A stretch of 64,000 nt of DNA from Diplonema japonicum (GCA_964019335.1 OZ025719.1:355950-419949), one strand, 5' to 3'; positions 1-10,228 are shown, numbered from the stretch's first letter. The notes: a model not told the origin generated them from the letters alone. A program made the numbers and translations.

Positions 1-77
1 GTTGAGTTGCACACCGCACGCATTAAGGACACAACGCGGAACGCGGAAGAAGCTACAACTAGGCCGCAATGCACCCC
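1..77. repeat. Diverged copy of dispersed repeat A
   Basis: Positions 1-77 carry the same GC-rich core (ACCGCACGCATTAAGGACAC-type) as two near-identical copies at 56529-56675 and 57801-57947, with several substitutions. It starts at the window edge, so it may be longer. The rest of the stretch up to 256 is poly-T and purine runs with no gene visible. Confidence 0.75.
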
Positions 78-256
78 CCCTCCCCCCTTTCGGTTTGGAA
101 GTTGGAACAACAAGGAAAGAAAAAGAAGAGAGAAAAGAAAACGGACAGTCTTTTTTTTTTTTTTTTTTTATTATGAGGTTCTTTTGACGGTGGTGTCGCA
201 ATGTAATTAAATAACTCTACAAGGGGAAGGGAAAAAAAAAAAACACAAAACACAAG

Positions 257-955
257 ATGCCATCGTGCCTCCTACGGGATCTGGACGGACTGGAAATGGA
301 AATAGAGACAGAGGCAGGGGACAGCTTGGACACTGTACAGGAGCGGCTTGGGGAGCTGGGGTACTGCATGAGCACGCTGCGTCTTGTACTACGGGCGACA
401 GTGCTGAAGAAGGGCGTAACCGTAAAAGACCTGCGCATGGAGGAGGGGGAGTTTATAACAATCGTTGGGAAAAAGAAGGATGCGTCCTACGACAGTGCAG
501 ATATCTTTCCACCACTACCAGCACCACTTCCACCCCCACCTCCACCGCCAGAAGAAGCAAGTTCATGTTCCACTAGTTCGCTCGACGAAGGGACCACCGG
601 GTGCACGGTTCACAACTTCTATGTGAACACAGATATCAACGATATACGGGAGGCCTTGATCCGTGAGGGCTTTGATATCCAGTTGGTTGAGATAATCGTG
701 ACGCAGGAGGCCCTGAACCAAGGAGAGTCCCTTGACTCACTCAGGGAGAGCCTAAAGGAACTCAGCCCCGCTTCCATCGAAGAACAGGACCCACCTGCCG
801 GGTCCCGCCCTGCCATCGAGGAACAGCACATCGACAGCCTCCTCGCTATGGGCTGCCCTGGCTACAGCCGTGAGGACATCGCCGCCATCTACGACCGGGA
901 GGGGAAGGATGTCACGGTTGCTGGAGATTGGCTCCTCGCAGGCGGCAATATTTGA
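257..955 (+). CDS. UBL-UBA protein, RAD23/Dsk2-type ubiquitin shuttle candidate
   Basis: This is a single-exon ORF of 232 aa from an ATG at 257. Residues 4-75 have the pattern of a ubiquitin-like domain: an opening beta hairpin, a DTVQERL helix, a RLVLRATVLKKGVTVKDL segment and a closing ITIVGKKK strand. A proline-rich acidic linker follows (about 82-112), then a second helical region (113-170). The C-terminus (about 185-232) looks like a UBA domain, with a DSLLAMG motif and a final helix ending AGDWLLAGG. In known families this layout belongs to shuttle factors that carry ubiquitylated cargo to the proteasome or to repair sites. The protein is shorter than typical RAD23, and I cannot confirm an XPC-binding domain. 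The assignment to the class is fairly firm; orthology to RAD23 is not shown. Confidence 0.6.
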   Translation: MPSCLLRDLDGLEMEIETEAGDSLDTVQERLGELGYCMSTLRLVLRATVLKKGVTVKDLRMEEGEFITIVGKKKDASYDSADIFPPLPAPLPPPPPPPEEASSCSTSSLDEGTTGCTVHNFYVNTDINDIREALIREGFDIQLVEIIVTQEALNQGESLDSLRESLKELSPASIEEQDPPAGSRPAIEEQHIDSLLAMGCPGYSREDIAAIYDREGKDVTVAGDWLLAGGNI

Positions 956-967
956 ACCAAACGGCTA

Positions 968-1004
<37 letters not shown>

Positions 1005-1025
1005 GGGCACGCCTTTAGGGACGCG

Positions 1026-2105
1026 GTGAGGAAAGCCCGGAGCAGGTCACTGGCGAACGAAAGAAGCACAGTGAAGGGGATGGAGGCGGGAGCGGATCCC
1101 AAAACCAACCAACTGTGGAAGACAGCCAAGGACCCACTCATGTCCTACTGCCTGAGACGGGTGATCGCCGGAGGGGTCCCCTACCTTAGCCCGCATGCAG
1201 GTACGAGTCAAAGGAGCGTCCCCCTGGCACCAGAAGGAGATGGCACCGAGGAAGACGGGGACAGCATAGACCACGTCCCAACGACGGAAGTACCACGCAC
1301 ACAAGGGTTCAGGTGTGACCTGTGTGAGTCACCACACCCGGACACGGTAACCTTACTCCGCCATCAGCTTTACGAGTGTGCCTGCGCACGGGACGAGCTG
1401 GCACAGGACGGTTTGGAACCGCTGCGCGACAGGACGGGATGGCCCCTGTGTCTTGAGCTACACGCAATACTGCCGAGAGGACATGCCTTTGCATACCTGG
1501 AAAAACTGCAACGATACTTGGCCGTGGTGGTTGAGAAGCGGGACGTGGAGCTCATGCAGAAGGAGGACGTCAACACACAGCCGCTACCGTGGGAACGAAA
1601 TGTAGTAGGAAAGAGATGCCCCGTTCCGATAGCAGGCGAGCTCGAGGGAGTGGGTGGGGTCCTGTCCCAGTACCTGAACCCGCTGCTACAATGGTTGTCA
1701 CAGCTGCGCTGGGTGGAGAAGGACACCGCCTCGGAGGTGTCGGCGGTGGAGCTAGCCATTGACTTCGAATGGACGACCGGTAAATCATTAGGAGGCCTGC
1801 TGGAAGATAGGGCACGCAGAATCAAGGCCCTAATCGTAAAGATAAACGCAGCGTGCAGGGCACGGAAGAAGCGACGCCCCTTCCCAGCGGATGAGCAGAA
1901 AAGGGTGAAATCCCTCATCGCCATAGGAGGAAAGGCAGCTATAGGCTTCTCCAGGAGGCCCATTTTTGCTACCCAGTCCACGCACGACAAGCTGATGGAT
2001 TTGAAGGCCGCCTACAAGCGGGATCGCATCACACGACTCCGCAAGACGCTCACAGCCACAATCGGGATGAAAGCAATGCTCCAGAAGGGGAGTATTAACA
2101 GATAG
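1026..2105 (+). mobile_element. Non-LTR retrotransposon remnant 1: zinc finger and C-terminal tail of a reverse transcriptase
   Basis: An uninterrupted reading frame follows a run of about 28 T at 973-1002 and ends with TAG at 2103-2105. It contains a C2HC finger (CDLC, then H and C in RHQLYEC, coded near 1315-1380) like the zf-RVT domain that follows reverse transcriptase in LINE elements. Next come a PLCLELHAILPRG segment and a long tail with the signature SAVELAIDFEWTTGKSLGG. Three related fragments lie at 9231-10171, 14448-15050 and 16236-16790. Copies 1 and 2 agree closely along most of their length and share the last residues KAMLQKGSINR. No polymerase motifs are present, so this is a 5'-truncated copy. 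The tail resembles those I know from dinoflagellate LINEs. Host use of this ORF is possible but unsupported. Confidence 0.7.
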
Positions 2106-2248
2106 ACCCCCCCCTCCCATAGGGCGGCCCTCTAGCGGGGGGCTTGTCCTGTACTTTGAGTTTTTTAGGAACGAAGGCTATGCTCCAGAAGGGGAGCATT
2201 AATAGATAGGAACTCACACCACAAGAGGCTGTCTTTTACTATGAGTTT
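2106..2248 (+). repeat. Retroelement 3' tail plus a second, nested tail copy
   Basis: After the stop of remnant 1 comes its own tail (GGGCGGCCCTCTAG-type, 2120-2160). At 2167-2245 there is then a second copy of the retroelement end, almost identical to 10129-10225, including the codons for KAMLQKGSINR and the stop. It lacks an 18-nt piece (CTCAAGTGGGATTTTCTT-type) that is present at about 10196-10213. This shows two separate insertions, the second reduced to about 80 nt. Poly-T runs follow to about 2282. Confidence 0.75.
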
Positions 2249-2355
2249 TTTTTTTTTTTTGTTCTTCTTTTTTTTTTTTTTACTAACCTTCTTGTATCTC
2301 TTTTGCCCGCCATGTTCCCGCCACTCACTACTGTCCTACAAGTGCCCATGACTTG

Positions 2356-5265
2356 ATGTCTCAGCGTGGCGGTTCAATGCGGCGGGCGAGCAGCCTGCAG
2401 GTGCCGTTCGGAACGACAGCTGAGGAGCTGCTGCTCATGACACGCGACGCCGACGACATGATGGGGGAGTTCGTGGGGATGGACACGAAGCAGACAGCAC
2501 AACGCCCAAGGCAAAGCATCGGCAGGGCGAGTATTTGGAACGCGGAGTCCGACGAGTTCGACACCCTGGCGTCGCCTGTTGACGACCTCCTCCGACATCT
2601 GGACGAGCTGAGCAGCATGATCAGCAACGGACACCACGGTATCATAGACCCTTCGTTCGGGGGCCAGCCGCCTCACGATGTGATCACCTTCGTGCTCGAC
2701 ATTGTCACGAAGACCGACAAGTGCACCGCACTGGCCAGCCGTCTGTCTGATGCCTTCGAGATAAAGTTGGACACTATCATAGACCTGGAGCAGCGTGACC
2801 GCACAAACACCACAAAGAACGACCTCTTGAGGAAACAGTTCGACGCCTCGCAAGAAGAGCTCTACAAAGCAAATGTCGGCATTCAAAAGATGAAAGCCGT
2901 GTACAACGAGGAGATGGCAAAGATTACACGAACGGCTTCGGAAGAACGCGAGTACTGGAGCAAACGGGTGGAGGTGCTGGAAGAGGCTGCGGAGATCAAC
3001 GAGGAGTACGAGTCGCTGGCGTTGAAACTAAACGAAGCGGAAGAGACGATCGACAGTCTCGTTTCAACGAACCAGAAGCTTAAGGACATCCAGGACACGA
3101 TGCAGCAAAAGGCGGACGGCGAGTCTAGAAGACTCCTCAACGAAGCAAGGCAACAGGTGCAGATTATGGAGGTGGAACTGCACAATGCCAAGGAGAATCT
3201 GCACGAGGTCACCGGGCAGCATGCAAAGTTTGCGGAAATGCTGTATGAGATGGAAAAAGTGTGTGACAAGCGCACAAAAGAATTAAACCAAAAAACTCAA
3301 GAAGTGAAGGACAAAATAGACCAGATCTTCAACATAGAAGAGCAGTGTGGAGAGAAGGACAAGGTGATAGAGGACCTACGCGATGAGATCGGCATGCTGT
3401 CGGCTTCCTTTGAACAGCTGCAGTCCATGGTTGTCGAGGAATCTGAACCCGAGCCTGAACCTGTCGATGGCACAATGAAGCTAAAGCTCGACGAGCTGCA
3501 GAACGATCTGCAGAAGAGTTTCGACGAGAAGGCTGAGCTAGACGATCTGGTACTTAAGCTCAGCACTGAGCTCAGTGAACGAGACAACAACAAAGTTGTA
3601 CCACTACCTCCCCTGATAGGCCTCACGGCGGACCCGATTGTGTGCAAGTTAGTACTGCCCACTCCAGTGTCGTCGTCGTCAGAATCGCTCCCTCTCACGC
3701 TGCCACAGGAGCCCACACCTCCGTCCACCCCACGCGAGCACCCTTCTGTTGCCATCATTGCCACTATTCAGGATAAGGCCTGCAGACTGCTCCATGCATG
3801 TTTGAACAGGGATCTCATACACCGAGCGTACAAAGTGCTGATGACATTCGTTAGCAACGCCAAAGCCGCACGTAGTAAGGCCACCTACACGGAGAAGATC
3901 CGAGTCATGCAAGTAGCACACAAACGGCAAGTAGACGAACTTACTAAGGACAAGGAGAAGAACACTGTGCAAATGATTTTCAAGGAGAGCGAGCGGTGCG
4001 CTTCGGAGTTCAAACATGCTTTGCGGATGTTTGCAGAGCACTTCAAAAAGAGGTTCACATTGAGAAGGCTAAACCTGAACACCTTGCTTGGCATTGTGCC
4101 CAACGAGAAAGTCCCGACGCACGTTCTGGTACTTAGGATGGGAACGGTCTGCGTGCAGCGGCTCATGACGGCCTTGCAGACGGAGCAGGCTATTGCAAAG
4201 ACGAGACGCCGTGTCAACATGATGACCATAGGCGAGAAGCTACGTCTAAAGAGAATCGAAAGGAGAAAAGAAGCAGCCCCCTCGGAGCTTGCTGAAGTGT
4301 ACAACTCTCAGATACAGCATACTGAGGACAAGATCGTGGAAATGGTGGAAGTGAGGAACGAGATACGAGCGGCAAAGGTGCAAGCCTTCAGGCAATCGGA
4401 GAACCTTGAGGAGCTGCCTGCGACTGTCGAAGAAGTTAGGACGTCTACAGCGAAGCTGGAAACCAGGATCCACCGCTACTGGGGCGACCAGATCTGTGAG
4501 GCACAGAAGTCCTTGGAGGAGCCTAACCTCGTGTCGTGGGCCTCAGTCGGTGCTCTAAAGCCAAAAGCACCGCACTGCTTAGTGACAGCCCACGAACCTC
4601 CCTCCGCACAGCTTGTCATAAACTCTCTTTCCGAAGACATCACCACACCGTGCGATGTGGATAACAAGCCCAAGGCCCAACAACGTGTTCCGTCCCAGAC
4701 GCCTTTCGGTGACCCAATGCGCATCACCCATTGTGCAAGCAGCCCACGTAAGATCCCTCGAAACACGTACACGCCTCGGACTGACGCAGTGACAGGTGCT
4801 GGGTTTCTCTTGGCGTTGGTGGATGGCGAGTGCAGCCGGTTCAGTCTGCCCACCGACAGAGACCAAAAGGTGCAACGCGCGCCCAAACTAGTCGGTTCAG
4901 CAGTGCGCCATGACTTTGCACAAAAGGAAAAGGAGCCGGCACCAGCACCACTGAGCCCAATGACTGATATGCCACACAGGCCTGCAAGCAACCCCTCTTC
5001 GTTGTACACAATGCATGCCCACTCTCCCGTGATGCAGGACTCGTGCGACTTAGAACTGTGCAGCACAGCATGGTCAGCTGGTACCGAGAAGCCACGTGTA
5101 GACACCAAGCTGCGAAACTCAATGAGGTCGGCTGTAGGGCTTAGGAGGCAGTGGCAGCCCAGCAGAGCAGGCGGATGTGGGGTGTCCCTGCGCACCGTGT
5201 CGGCACGAAGGCGTCTGCACTCCTATACTCCTACCAGTGCAAATGTACTCCCAAAGCTATCTTGA
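2356..5265 (+). CDS. Long coiled-coil protein of unknown function
   Basis: This is a single-exon ORF; I chose the ATG at 2356, giving 969 aa. Residues about 150-420 are Glu/Lys/Gln-rich heptad sequence typical of a long parallel coiled coil. Then come an acidic EPEPEPVDG linker, a Pro/Ser-rich stretch (about 430-465), a basic alpha-helical region (about 470-690) and a low-complexity C-terminal third without recognisable domains. I know no family for it. A long coiled coil beside a ciliary WD40 gene would suit a cytoskeletal or axonemal scaffold, but adjacency in a unidirectional array is weak evidence. Its stop lies only 62 nt before the ATG of the next gene. Confidence 0.8.
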   Translation: MSQRGGSMRRASSLQVPFGTTAEELLLMTRDADDMMGEFVGMDTKQTAQRPRQSIGRASIWNAESDEFDTLASPVDDLLRHLDELSSMISNGHHGIIDPSFGGQPPHDVITFVLDIVTKTDKCTALASRLSDAFEIKLDTIIDLEQRDRTNTTKNDLLRKQFDASQEELYKANVGIQKMKAVYNEEMAKITRTASEEREYWSKRVEVLEEAAEINEEYESLALKLNEAEETIDSLVSTNQKLKDIQDTMQQKADGESRRLLNEARQQVQIMEVELHNAKENLHEVTGQHAKFAEMLYEMEKVCDKRTKELNQKTQEVKDKIDQIFNIEEQCGEKDKVIEDLRDEIGMLSASFEQLQSMVVEESEPEPEPVDGTMKLKLDELQNDLQKSFDEKAELDDLVLKLSTELSERDNNKVVPLPPLIGLTADPIVCKLVLPTPVSSSSESLPLTLPQEPTPPSTPREHPSVAIIATIQDKACRLLHACLNRDLIHRAYKVLMTFVSNAKAARSKATYTEKIRVMQVAHKRQVDELTKDKEKNTVQMIFKESERCASEFKHALRMFAEHFKKRFTLRRLNLNTLLGIVPNEKVPTHVLVLRMGTVCVQRLMTALQTEQAIAKTRRRVNMMTIGEKLRLKRIERRKEAAPSELAEVYNSQIQHTEDKIVEMVEVRNEIRAAKVQAFRQSENLEELPATVEEVRTSTAKLETRIHRYWGDQICEAQKSLEEPNLVSWASVGALKPKAPHCLVTAHEPPSAQLVINSLSEDITTPCDVDNKPKAQQRVPSQTPFGDPMRITHCASSPRKIPRNTYTPRTDAVTGAGFLLALVDGECSRFSLPTDRDQKVQRAPKLVGSAVRHDFAQKEKEPAPAPLSPMTDMPHRPASNPSSLYTMHAHSPVMQDSCDLELCSTAWSAGTEKPRVDTKLRNSMRSAVGLRRQWQPSRAGGCGVSLRTVSARRRLHSYTPTSANVLPKLS

Positions 5266-5270
5266 GTGCC

Positions 5271-5282
5271 GCTTCTTTACAG
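5271..5282 (+). promoter_or_regulatory. Candidate trans-splice acceptor in a 62-nt intergenic gap
   Basis: The gap between the coiled-coil gene (stop 5265) and the CFAP337-like gene (ATG 5328) contains a short pyrimidine tract ending in CTTCTTTACAG at 5282. The gap seems too short for an independent promoter plus a full 3'UTR and 5'UTR. A spliced-leader addition site here would process a shared precursor. Similar tract-plus-AG motifs lie at 8091-8092, 10404-10405, 12923-12924, 43705-43706 and 58693-58694, upstream of other starts. This is inference, because no leader sequence can be seen. Confidence 0.35.
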
Positions 5283-5327
5283 AACAGCAACAACTTTGTT
5301 ATCTGTGACCCCTTAAAGCTCAACAGG

Positions 5328-8018
5328 ATGAAGCTACCGTCCATCGTAGCTAATGACACGAGTGTTGCTGCAGGGGACGTGGTGAGCAGCCTGCTGGAGG
5401 CGCTGGAGATGAACGAGATGGAAATGGAAATATTCAAGAGTGCGTGGGGCGGGGGTGCGTTGGGAGTGCAGGAGTTTGTGCAGATCATACAAAGCAAGAT
5501 ACAAGGTGGCCTAGAGGTGGAGCACAGGCTGCAGTTGTTATTCTCGAACATTGATATCGATGGGTATGGGGAGGTAACGTGGGAAGATTTCTACGCACAC
5601 GTGATGGAGCACAGCAGGGAGACGGCTGATTGCGTTGATGTGGGTGGTGAATGCAAACTAGAGATCTTTAAGGAGGTCAACCTTCTCCCGCAAGCATATA
5701 CGACTGACTTCCTACGGTCCTTGCGGTACTTCGAGCGAGGCAAAGATCTGCCCGTCCTTGCCGGCGTAAGCCATAACCGGCTGAAAGTCCTTGATGTGGA
5801 TACGACCCTTACTAGCGCTTCGTGCACGATAAGTGACGAGGGCAAAACCCTCTCTTTCACGCACATCCCGTGTAGCGCTGCGCATGTCCCAGAAGGCGTC
5901 TTCGTCGCCAGCTGCTCTGACCTTTCCCTCCGCGTCATTCGTGCCAACGACTTCAAGCAAACCAGCTTCCGTGTGGAGCCACCCTCACAAACAGTTGTGC
6001 GGTACTATTCTACATACAACCCTGACCACTTGCTTACTGGGAACAGGATGGGGTGCTTGGAAGCATTCTGCCTGGACAGGCTCATGTCGGGCGCACGAGA
6101 GACTGCTCGGAACGTAGTCAAAAAAAAGCACCGAAAAGTGGTTCTTCCTTTGGTGAAACCTGTGGCAAAATCAAAGCAATTACACAAAGACACGATCACA
6201 GAGGTGCTGTACGTCCAGAGAGACAGGATAGTGACATCAGGCGATGATGGCGGCGTGAAGTTAGTGGACCCTTTGAAGCTCACTATGGTGAGTGAGCTAC
6301 AGGGGCATGCCGAGGCCGTGCATTGCATGGCTTACTCTAAGGACTATGAGATCCTGGTATCTGGGGGCAGTGACGGTGTGCCTCTGTGCTGGCCCGCCAT
6401 GAACGGCGGCGGCAGGATCGTTCCCACAGCGCTGCATGAGCACAGGGCAGGGCTTCCCAGCAGTACCATTGACATGGCGTTCGTCCCTCAGACACCCAAT
6501 TTGATCACACTTGACTCTGTTGGCATGTTCAAGGTATGGGACGTGAGGACGTACAAAGTCGTGCAGAGCTTCAGTGTGAACAACAAAAGGTGCACGCCCT
6601 GTGGGTTTGTGTACATGGGGTGCAACGAGAGTGTAGTCAGCACCTTTGCAGAAGGGCTCTTTAAATGGGACAATGTTGTGTCGAAGAACCCCATGGTGGC
6701 AGAAGACTCACCAGTGGTGGCTGTCATGGTGCTTGCTGTACACGACTCAGAGCCCGACACCGTCCTGACGGTCTCCGCTGACAGCGTGAAGACGTGGTCT
6801 GTGGAGACGGGGACGTTGGTGCGGTCATATGCGAACTCTTCGACGTCAGAAGTTACGGCGGCGACAGCTGATTCTGTAAAGGGAAGGAAGGTGTACTTAG
6901 GCCATGCAAATGGGGGTGTCACCATACATAACCTGATGGCGCATATGATGCTGTTGCGCGAGATTCCTCTAGCGGAGCAGTCCGTGGCAGGCGAAGTCAC
7001 TTCGCTCCACTATGAACATCAGTTGCGCAACCTTGTCGTGTGTTATGAAAACGGAGATGTGGTGGTTGTCTGCGATGATAAAAGGAGCAGCAACTCCTTT
7101 GCCCCGAGGACAGCTGCAAAGGGGTGCGGGGTGGCCATTAAAATGCTCTCGACACACACCAGCCTCCCGTTCATGGCATTGACGACTTCATCTTTCACCA
7201 GCGTGTGGGGATTGACAAGCCTTTCAATCATTGTGAAATACCAACCGTTCCGTGATACCGAGGCATCTTGCAGCGTTTTCGTGACAGACGTCCCCACTAT
7301 GGCGATCGTGGCGGGGGGAGTTAACGGGGCATTGACCTTGTGGGTGTGCCACCCCTCACGTGGGTGGGTGCACGAAATTGTGAAATGGCAGTCCATGAAG
7401 GGCGAGCACCCCATTACTGGAATCTGCTACAACCCAAAGTCCCAACACCTATTCACGGTGGACGACAGGTGTGTTTTCACTTACTACGACATCTCACGAG
7501 TACTGAGCTCCAGCAACCTCGAAACAAGCAATGTTAAACCCATCAAGGTGGACAGCGGCGTAGTTAAGGTTTGCGGGTGGTGGCAGGCGGACACGAAACA
7601 TCCCTTTCGAAGCATTTTCTACCACGAGACACTTAAATGCGTGCTCGGGTGGAGCTACGAAGGGATCGTCGCGTTCTGGGGACGCACGGGGGCCTTCCTA
7701 GGTAGTTTGATGCAAGGCGGCCCCGGGTACTGGGGGCTCAATGAAAGCCAGAACGGCACCACGCCCGTCGACAGCCCGAGACATCACAATCCCATATGCA
7801 CCCTCGAGCATTCCCTGCGCCCCCAACATCAGCGCCATAAAAGGTTCTCTTCTATCCTCCCAATCAAACGCCAATCGCGCCTCATCCAAACCCTCGATGC
7901 CCTCACGGAGGACCGTCATAGGAGCAGTTCTTTGCGTGAGACTCCCTTGGCGGAAGGGCCCAGCTTTTTGCCGAACCTAGCTTCACTGAAATGCGACATG
8001 TTCACACCAGGAATGTGA
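5328..8018 (+). CDS. EF-hand/WD40 protein, CFAP337 (WDR49/WDR64)-like
   Basis: The open frame begins at 5151 without ATG inside the previous gene; the ATG at 5328 gives 896 aa and avoids overlapping the upstream coding sequence beyond its stop. An EF-hand lies near residues 60-95 (loop DIDGYGEVTWED followed by FYAHV), a form typical of WDR49-type proteins. About 700 residues of WD40-like repeats follow, with phrases such as VTSGDDGGVKLVDPLK, ILVSGGSDGVPLCW and FKVWDVRTYKVVQSF, enough for two beta-propellers. Members of this family attach to axonemal doublet microtubules and radial spokes, so the organism probably builds cilia. The last 100 residues are basic and low in complexity. The EF-hand ends in Asp instead of Glu, so calcium binding is uncertain. 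Confidence 0.75.
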   Translation: MKLPSIVANDTSVAAGDVVSSLLEALEMNEMEMEIFKSAWGGGALGVQEFVQIIQSKIQGGLEVEHRLQLLFSNIDIDGYGEVTWEDFYAHVMEHSRETADCVDVGGECKLEIFKEVNLLPQAYTTDFLRSLRYFERGKDLPVLAGVSHNRLKVLDVDTTLTSASCTISDEGKTLSFTHIPCSAAHVPEGVFVASCSDLSLRVIRANDFKQTSFRVEPPSQTVVRYYSTYNPDHLLTGNRMGCLEAFCLDRLMSGARETARNVVKKKHRKVVLPLVKPVAKSKQLHKDTITEVLYVQRDRIVTSGDDGGVKLVDPLKLTMVSELQGHAEAVHCMAYSKDYEILVSGGSDGVPLCWPAMNGGGRIVPTALHEHRAGLPSSTIDMAFVPQTPNLITLDSVGMFKVWDVRTYKVVQSFSVNNKRCTPCGFVYMGCNESVVSTFAEGLFKWDNVVSKNPMVAEDSPVVAVMVLAVHDSEPDTVLTVSADSVKTWSVETGTLVRSYANSSTSEVTAATADSVKGRKVYLGHANGGVTIHNLMAHMMLLREIPLAEQSVAGEVTSLHYEHQLRNLVVCYENGDVVVVCDDKRSSNSFAPRTAAKGCGVAIKMLSTHTSLPFMALTTSSFTSVWGLTSLSIIVKYQPFRDTEASCSVFVTDVPTMAIVAGGVNGALTLWVCHPSRGWVHEIVKWQSMKGEHPITGICYNPKSQHLFTVDDRCVFTYYDISRVLSSSNLETSNVKPIKVDSGVVKVCGWWQADTKHPFRSIFYHETLKCVLGWSYEGIVAFWGRTGAFLGSLMQGGPGYWGLNESQNGTTPVDSPRHHNPICTLEHSLRPQHQRHKRFSSILPIKRQSRLIQTLDALTEDRHRSSSLRETPLAEGPSFLPNLASLKCDMFTPGM

Positions 8019-8150
8019 CCAAAGGGATCAGGGGGTTTTACAGCCGCCTGTGTCGCGTGACGGCATTTTCTTTCCCCTCTTTTTTTTTCCAGTGTCGGGT
8101 TGCTTCTATTCTCCGCTAATGTTGTTCATGTTGATGTCTTAAAGGCGAAG

Positions 8151-8801
8151 ATGCTGCGGGCGATGAGAGTTCTGCGGCGGGGGACGGAACTGGCACGTGG
8201 GGCGGTGCTGCCGAAGGAGCTGAGGGAACGACTGGAGGCAATCAAAGCGAAAAGGGAGGCTGAGGAGGCTGCTGTAGATGGGTGGGTGGATGAGAAAAGA
8301 AGTGTACAGGAATTAATAGCACCGAAATGCAGGTGCGCGTGCGGCGCTGACGGCAGGCTGAGAACGGTCTGGAACGAAGAGCGAAAGCTGGGCCGGGCAG
8401 TGGTTTCTGTGAAGGAAGGTGAAGTGCTTGAGGGCGTGAAGCCTTGCGAAAGCCTGACTTCATTGCTACTTTGCCACTGTAGTGCTACTTCTATCGCATA
8501 TAGCTACCGCCGAAGTGGGCTCAGCATTGGGCAGGGACCACCCTCATGGGAGGCCCTGGGCACCCCTAACTTTACGCAGCTCCCTGCGATAGAGCTCCCT
8601 GCTCATACCCCTGTGTACTTCACTGCTTCCGTCGAGGCAGTAGCTGGGTGGAAGTCCACCCTCTCTTTTACTGTCACCTCCCCTCAAGCCACACCACCCC
8701 TGCTGTACTCTGGTACTGTGGTCACCGTCCGTTCTAACTCCTCAATGACCCCAGTCTCCCCTTATTCTGTTGTTCCTAGGTGCACTGGTCTGAGCTCGTG
8801 A
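8151..8801 (+). CDS. Hypothetical protein with arginine-rich amphipathic N-terminus
   Basis: The ORF is open from 8100, but the first ATG is at 8151, giving 216 aa. It follows a pyrimidine tract and AG at 8091-8092. The N-terminus (MLRAMRVLRRGTELARGAVL) is positively charged, free of acidic residues early on, and could be a mitochondrial presequence. A CxCAC cluster lies near residue 60, and the C-terminal half is Ser/Thr/Pro-rich. I do not recognise the family. The whole ORF, and above all the C-terminal half, could be partly non-coding. Confidence 0.45.
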   Translation: MLRAMRVLRRGTELARGAVLPKELRERLEAIKAKREAEEAAVDGWVDEKRSVQELIAPKCRCACGADGRLRTVWNEERKLGRAVVSVKEGEVLEGVKPCESLTSLLLCHCSATSIAYSYRRSGLSIGQGPPSWEALGTPNFTQLPAIELPAHTPVYFTASVEAVAGWKSTLSFTVTSPQATPPLLYSGTVVTVRSNSSMTPVSPYSVVPRCTGLSS

Positions 8802-9047
8802 CAAGGAACCGCCCTCCCCCATGTTTCATTCCTTGCAGTGCACAGTTTTTCCCAGCCGGTTTTTCTTTTTTTTTGAATTTGTTCCCCCCCCCCCCCCCCC
8901 CCCTTCCAAAATGTATATTTACACACTTGCCTATTTTTCTTCTTTTTTCCGACAGTTTTTACCCCCCTTTTTTTTCATTTCACTGTTTTTAAAAAAGAAA
9001 AAAAGGTTTCCAATGGAAAACTATGGGAAAAAAAAGCTATTTTTGTT

Positions 9048-9155
9048 TATAGTTTTAAACAGTTCTATCGGCGAGACTAGTTGTTTTGGGGCAATCGGGC
9101 AACTTTTTTTTACTAGGTAAAGATAACGCTCGTGTGAAAAACAAAAAGCATTTTT
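9048..9155. repeat. Diverged copy of short repeat B
   Basis: The segment shares the order of motifs seen in the better copies at 41430-41545 and 55928-56040: GTTTTAA, then CGGCGAGACTAGTTG, then ACTAGGTAAAGATAACGCTCGTG. It lies in the 8802-9230 spacer, which otherwise holds poly-C (about 8883-8903) and poly-T tracts and no gene. Confidence 0.45.
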
Positions 9156-9230
9156 CTTTCACCTCCCCCCCCTACAATTTCCTTCTTTTTTTTTTTACAA
9201 TGAAGACATTTTCTTTTTTTTTGCATGGTT

Positions 9231-10171
9231 TCAGGCCTAAACACAGCACGACCTCGGCCAAAGCAGGACCAAAGTGTGTACCCCCCACGAATGAGGACGA
9301 CGAGTCCGAGGGACGGAGCGAAGAAGAGGAAGATCAAGACGAGCCAGCGGCGCATGAAGGACAAGACGAGTCGGGATTTGAATGTGACCTCTGCCCGACC
9401 AAGCATGCGGACACAGTAACACTGCTACGCCACCAGCTGTACGAGTGCCCGCCAGCACGAGAGGAGCTGATGCGGGAGGAGATGGAACCACTGCGCGACA
9501 GGACGGAATGGCCGCTCTGCCTCGAGCTGCATGCCCTCCTACCAAGGGGGAACGGGTTCGAACACCTGGAGAAGCTGCAGCGATACCTGGCAATGGTGGA
9601 AAAGCGGGACGAAGGGCTGATGCAGGCAGAATGCGGCAACAAAAAGCTACCATGGGAGCGGGAAGTGACAGGCAAAGTGACCCCGGTACCGACGACAGCA
9701 CAGCTGGGGACAGTGGTGGGACTGCTGGAGCAATTCGGGGAACCACTACTGGAATGGATGGGAAAGCTGCGATGGGTGGAGGGCGACACCGACTCGGAGG
9801 TTTCAGCAGCTGAACTTGCACTCGACTTTGAGGAGACAACCGGTAAGTCACTGGGAGTCTACAACATGCAGAGGAAGGCACGCAGAATCAAGCTGTTGGT
9901 GGAGAGAGCCAACGCAGTGTGCAGAACGAGACGGATAAGATGCCCCTTCCCTGCGGACGGGGCAAAGAGGGTCAAGTCGCTCACAGCGATCGGAGGCAAG
10001 GCTGCAATAGGCTTTAACAGGAGACCGATCTTCGCATCAAGACAGACAGCGCAAAAGCTACAGGAGTTGAAAGGGACATACAAAAAAGAACGCGTGTCGA
10101 GACTACGAAAAGCTTTAAAGGCGACAATAGGAACGAAGGCTATGCTCCAGAAGGGGAGCATTAATAGATAG
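9231..10171 (+). mobile_element. Non-LTR retrotransposon remnant 2: zinc finger and C-terminal RT tail
   Basis: The frame is open from 9086, but similarity to remnant 1 begins near 9370 with a C2HC finger (CDLC...HQLYEC). The CLELHALLPRG segment, the SAAELALDFEETTGKSLG signature, a RCPFPADGAKRVKSLTAIGG block and the end KAMLQKGSINR follow, with the stop at 10169-10171. A short acidic stretch precedes the finger. No polymerase motifs are visible, so the copy is 5'-truncated. The frame is intact, which suggests a fairly recent insertion or continued selection. Confidence 0.7.
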
Positions 10172-10228
10172 GAACTCACACCACAAGAGGCTGTCCTCAA
10201 GTGGGATTTTCTTTTACTATGAGTTCTT
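10129..10228 (+). repeat. Retroelement 3' end, reference copy
   Basis: This holds the coding end and 3' tail of remnant 2, including GGAACTCACACCACAAGAGG and the CCTCAAGTGGGATTTTCTT block missing from the copy at 2167-2245. Shorter tail relatives with AGTGGG and CTTAAACAT blocks lie at 55566-55605, 57969-58013 and 58337-58397. Confidence 0.7.
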
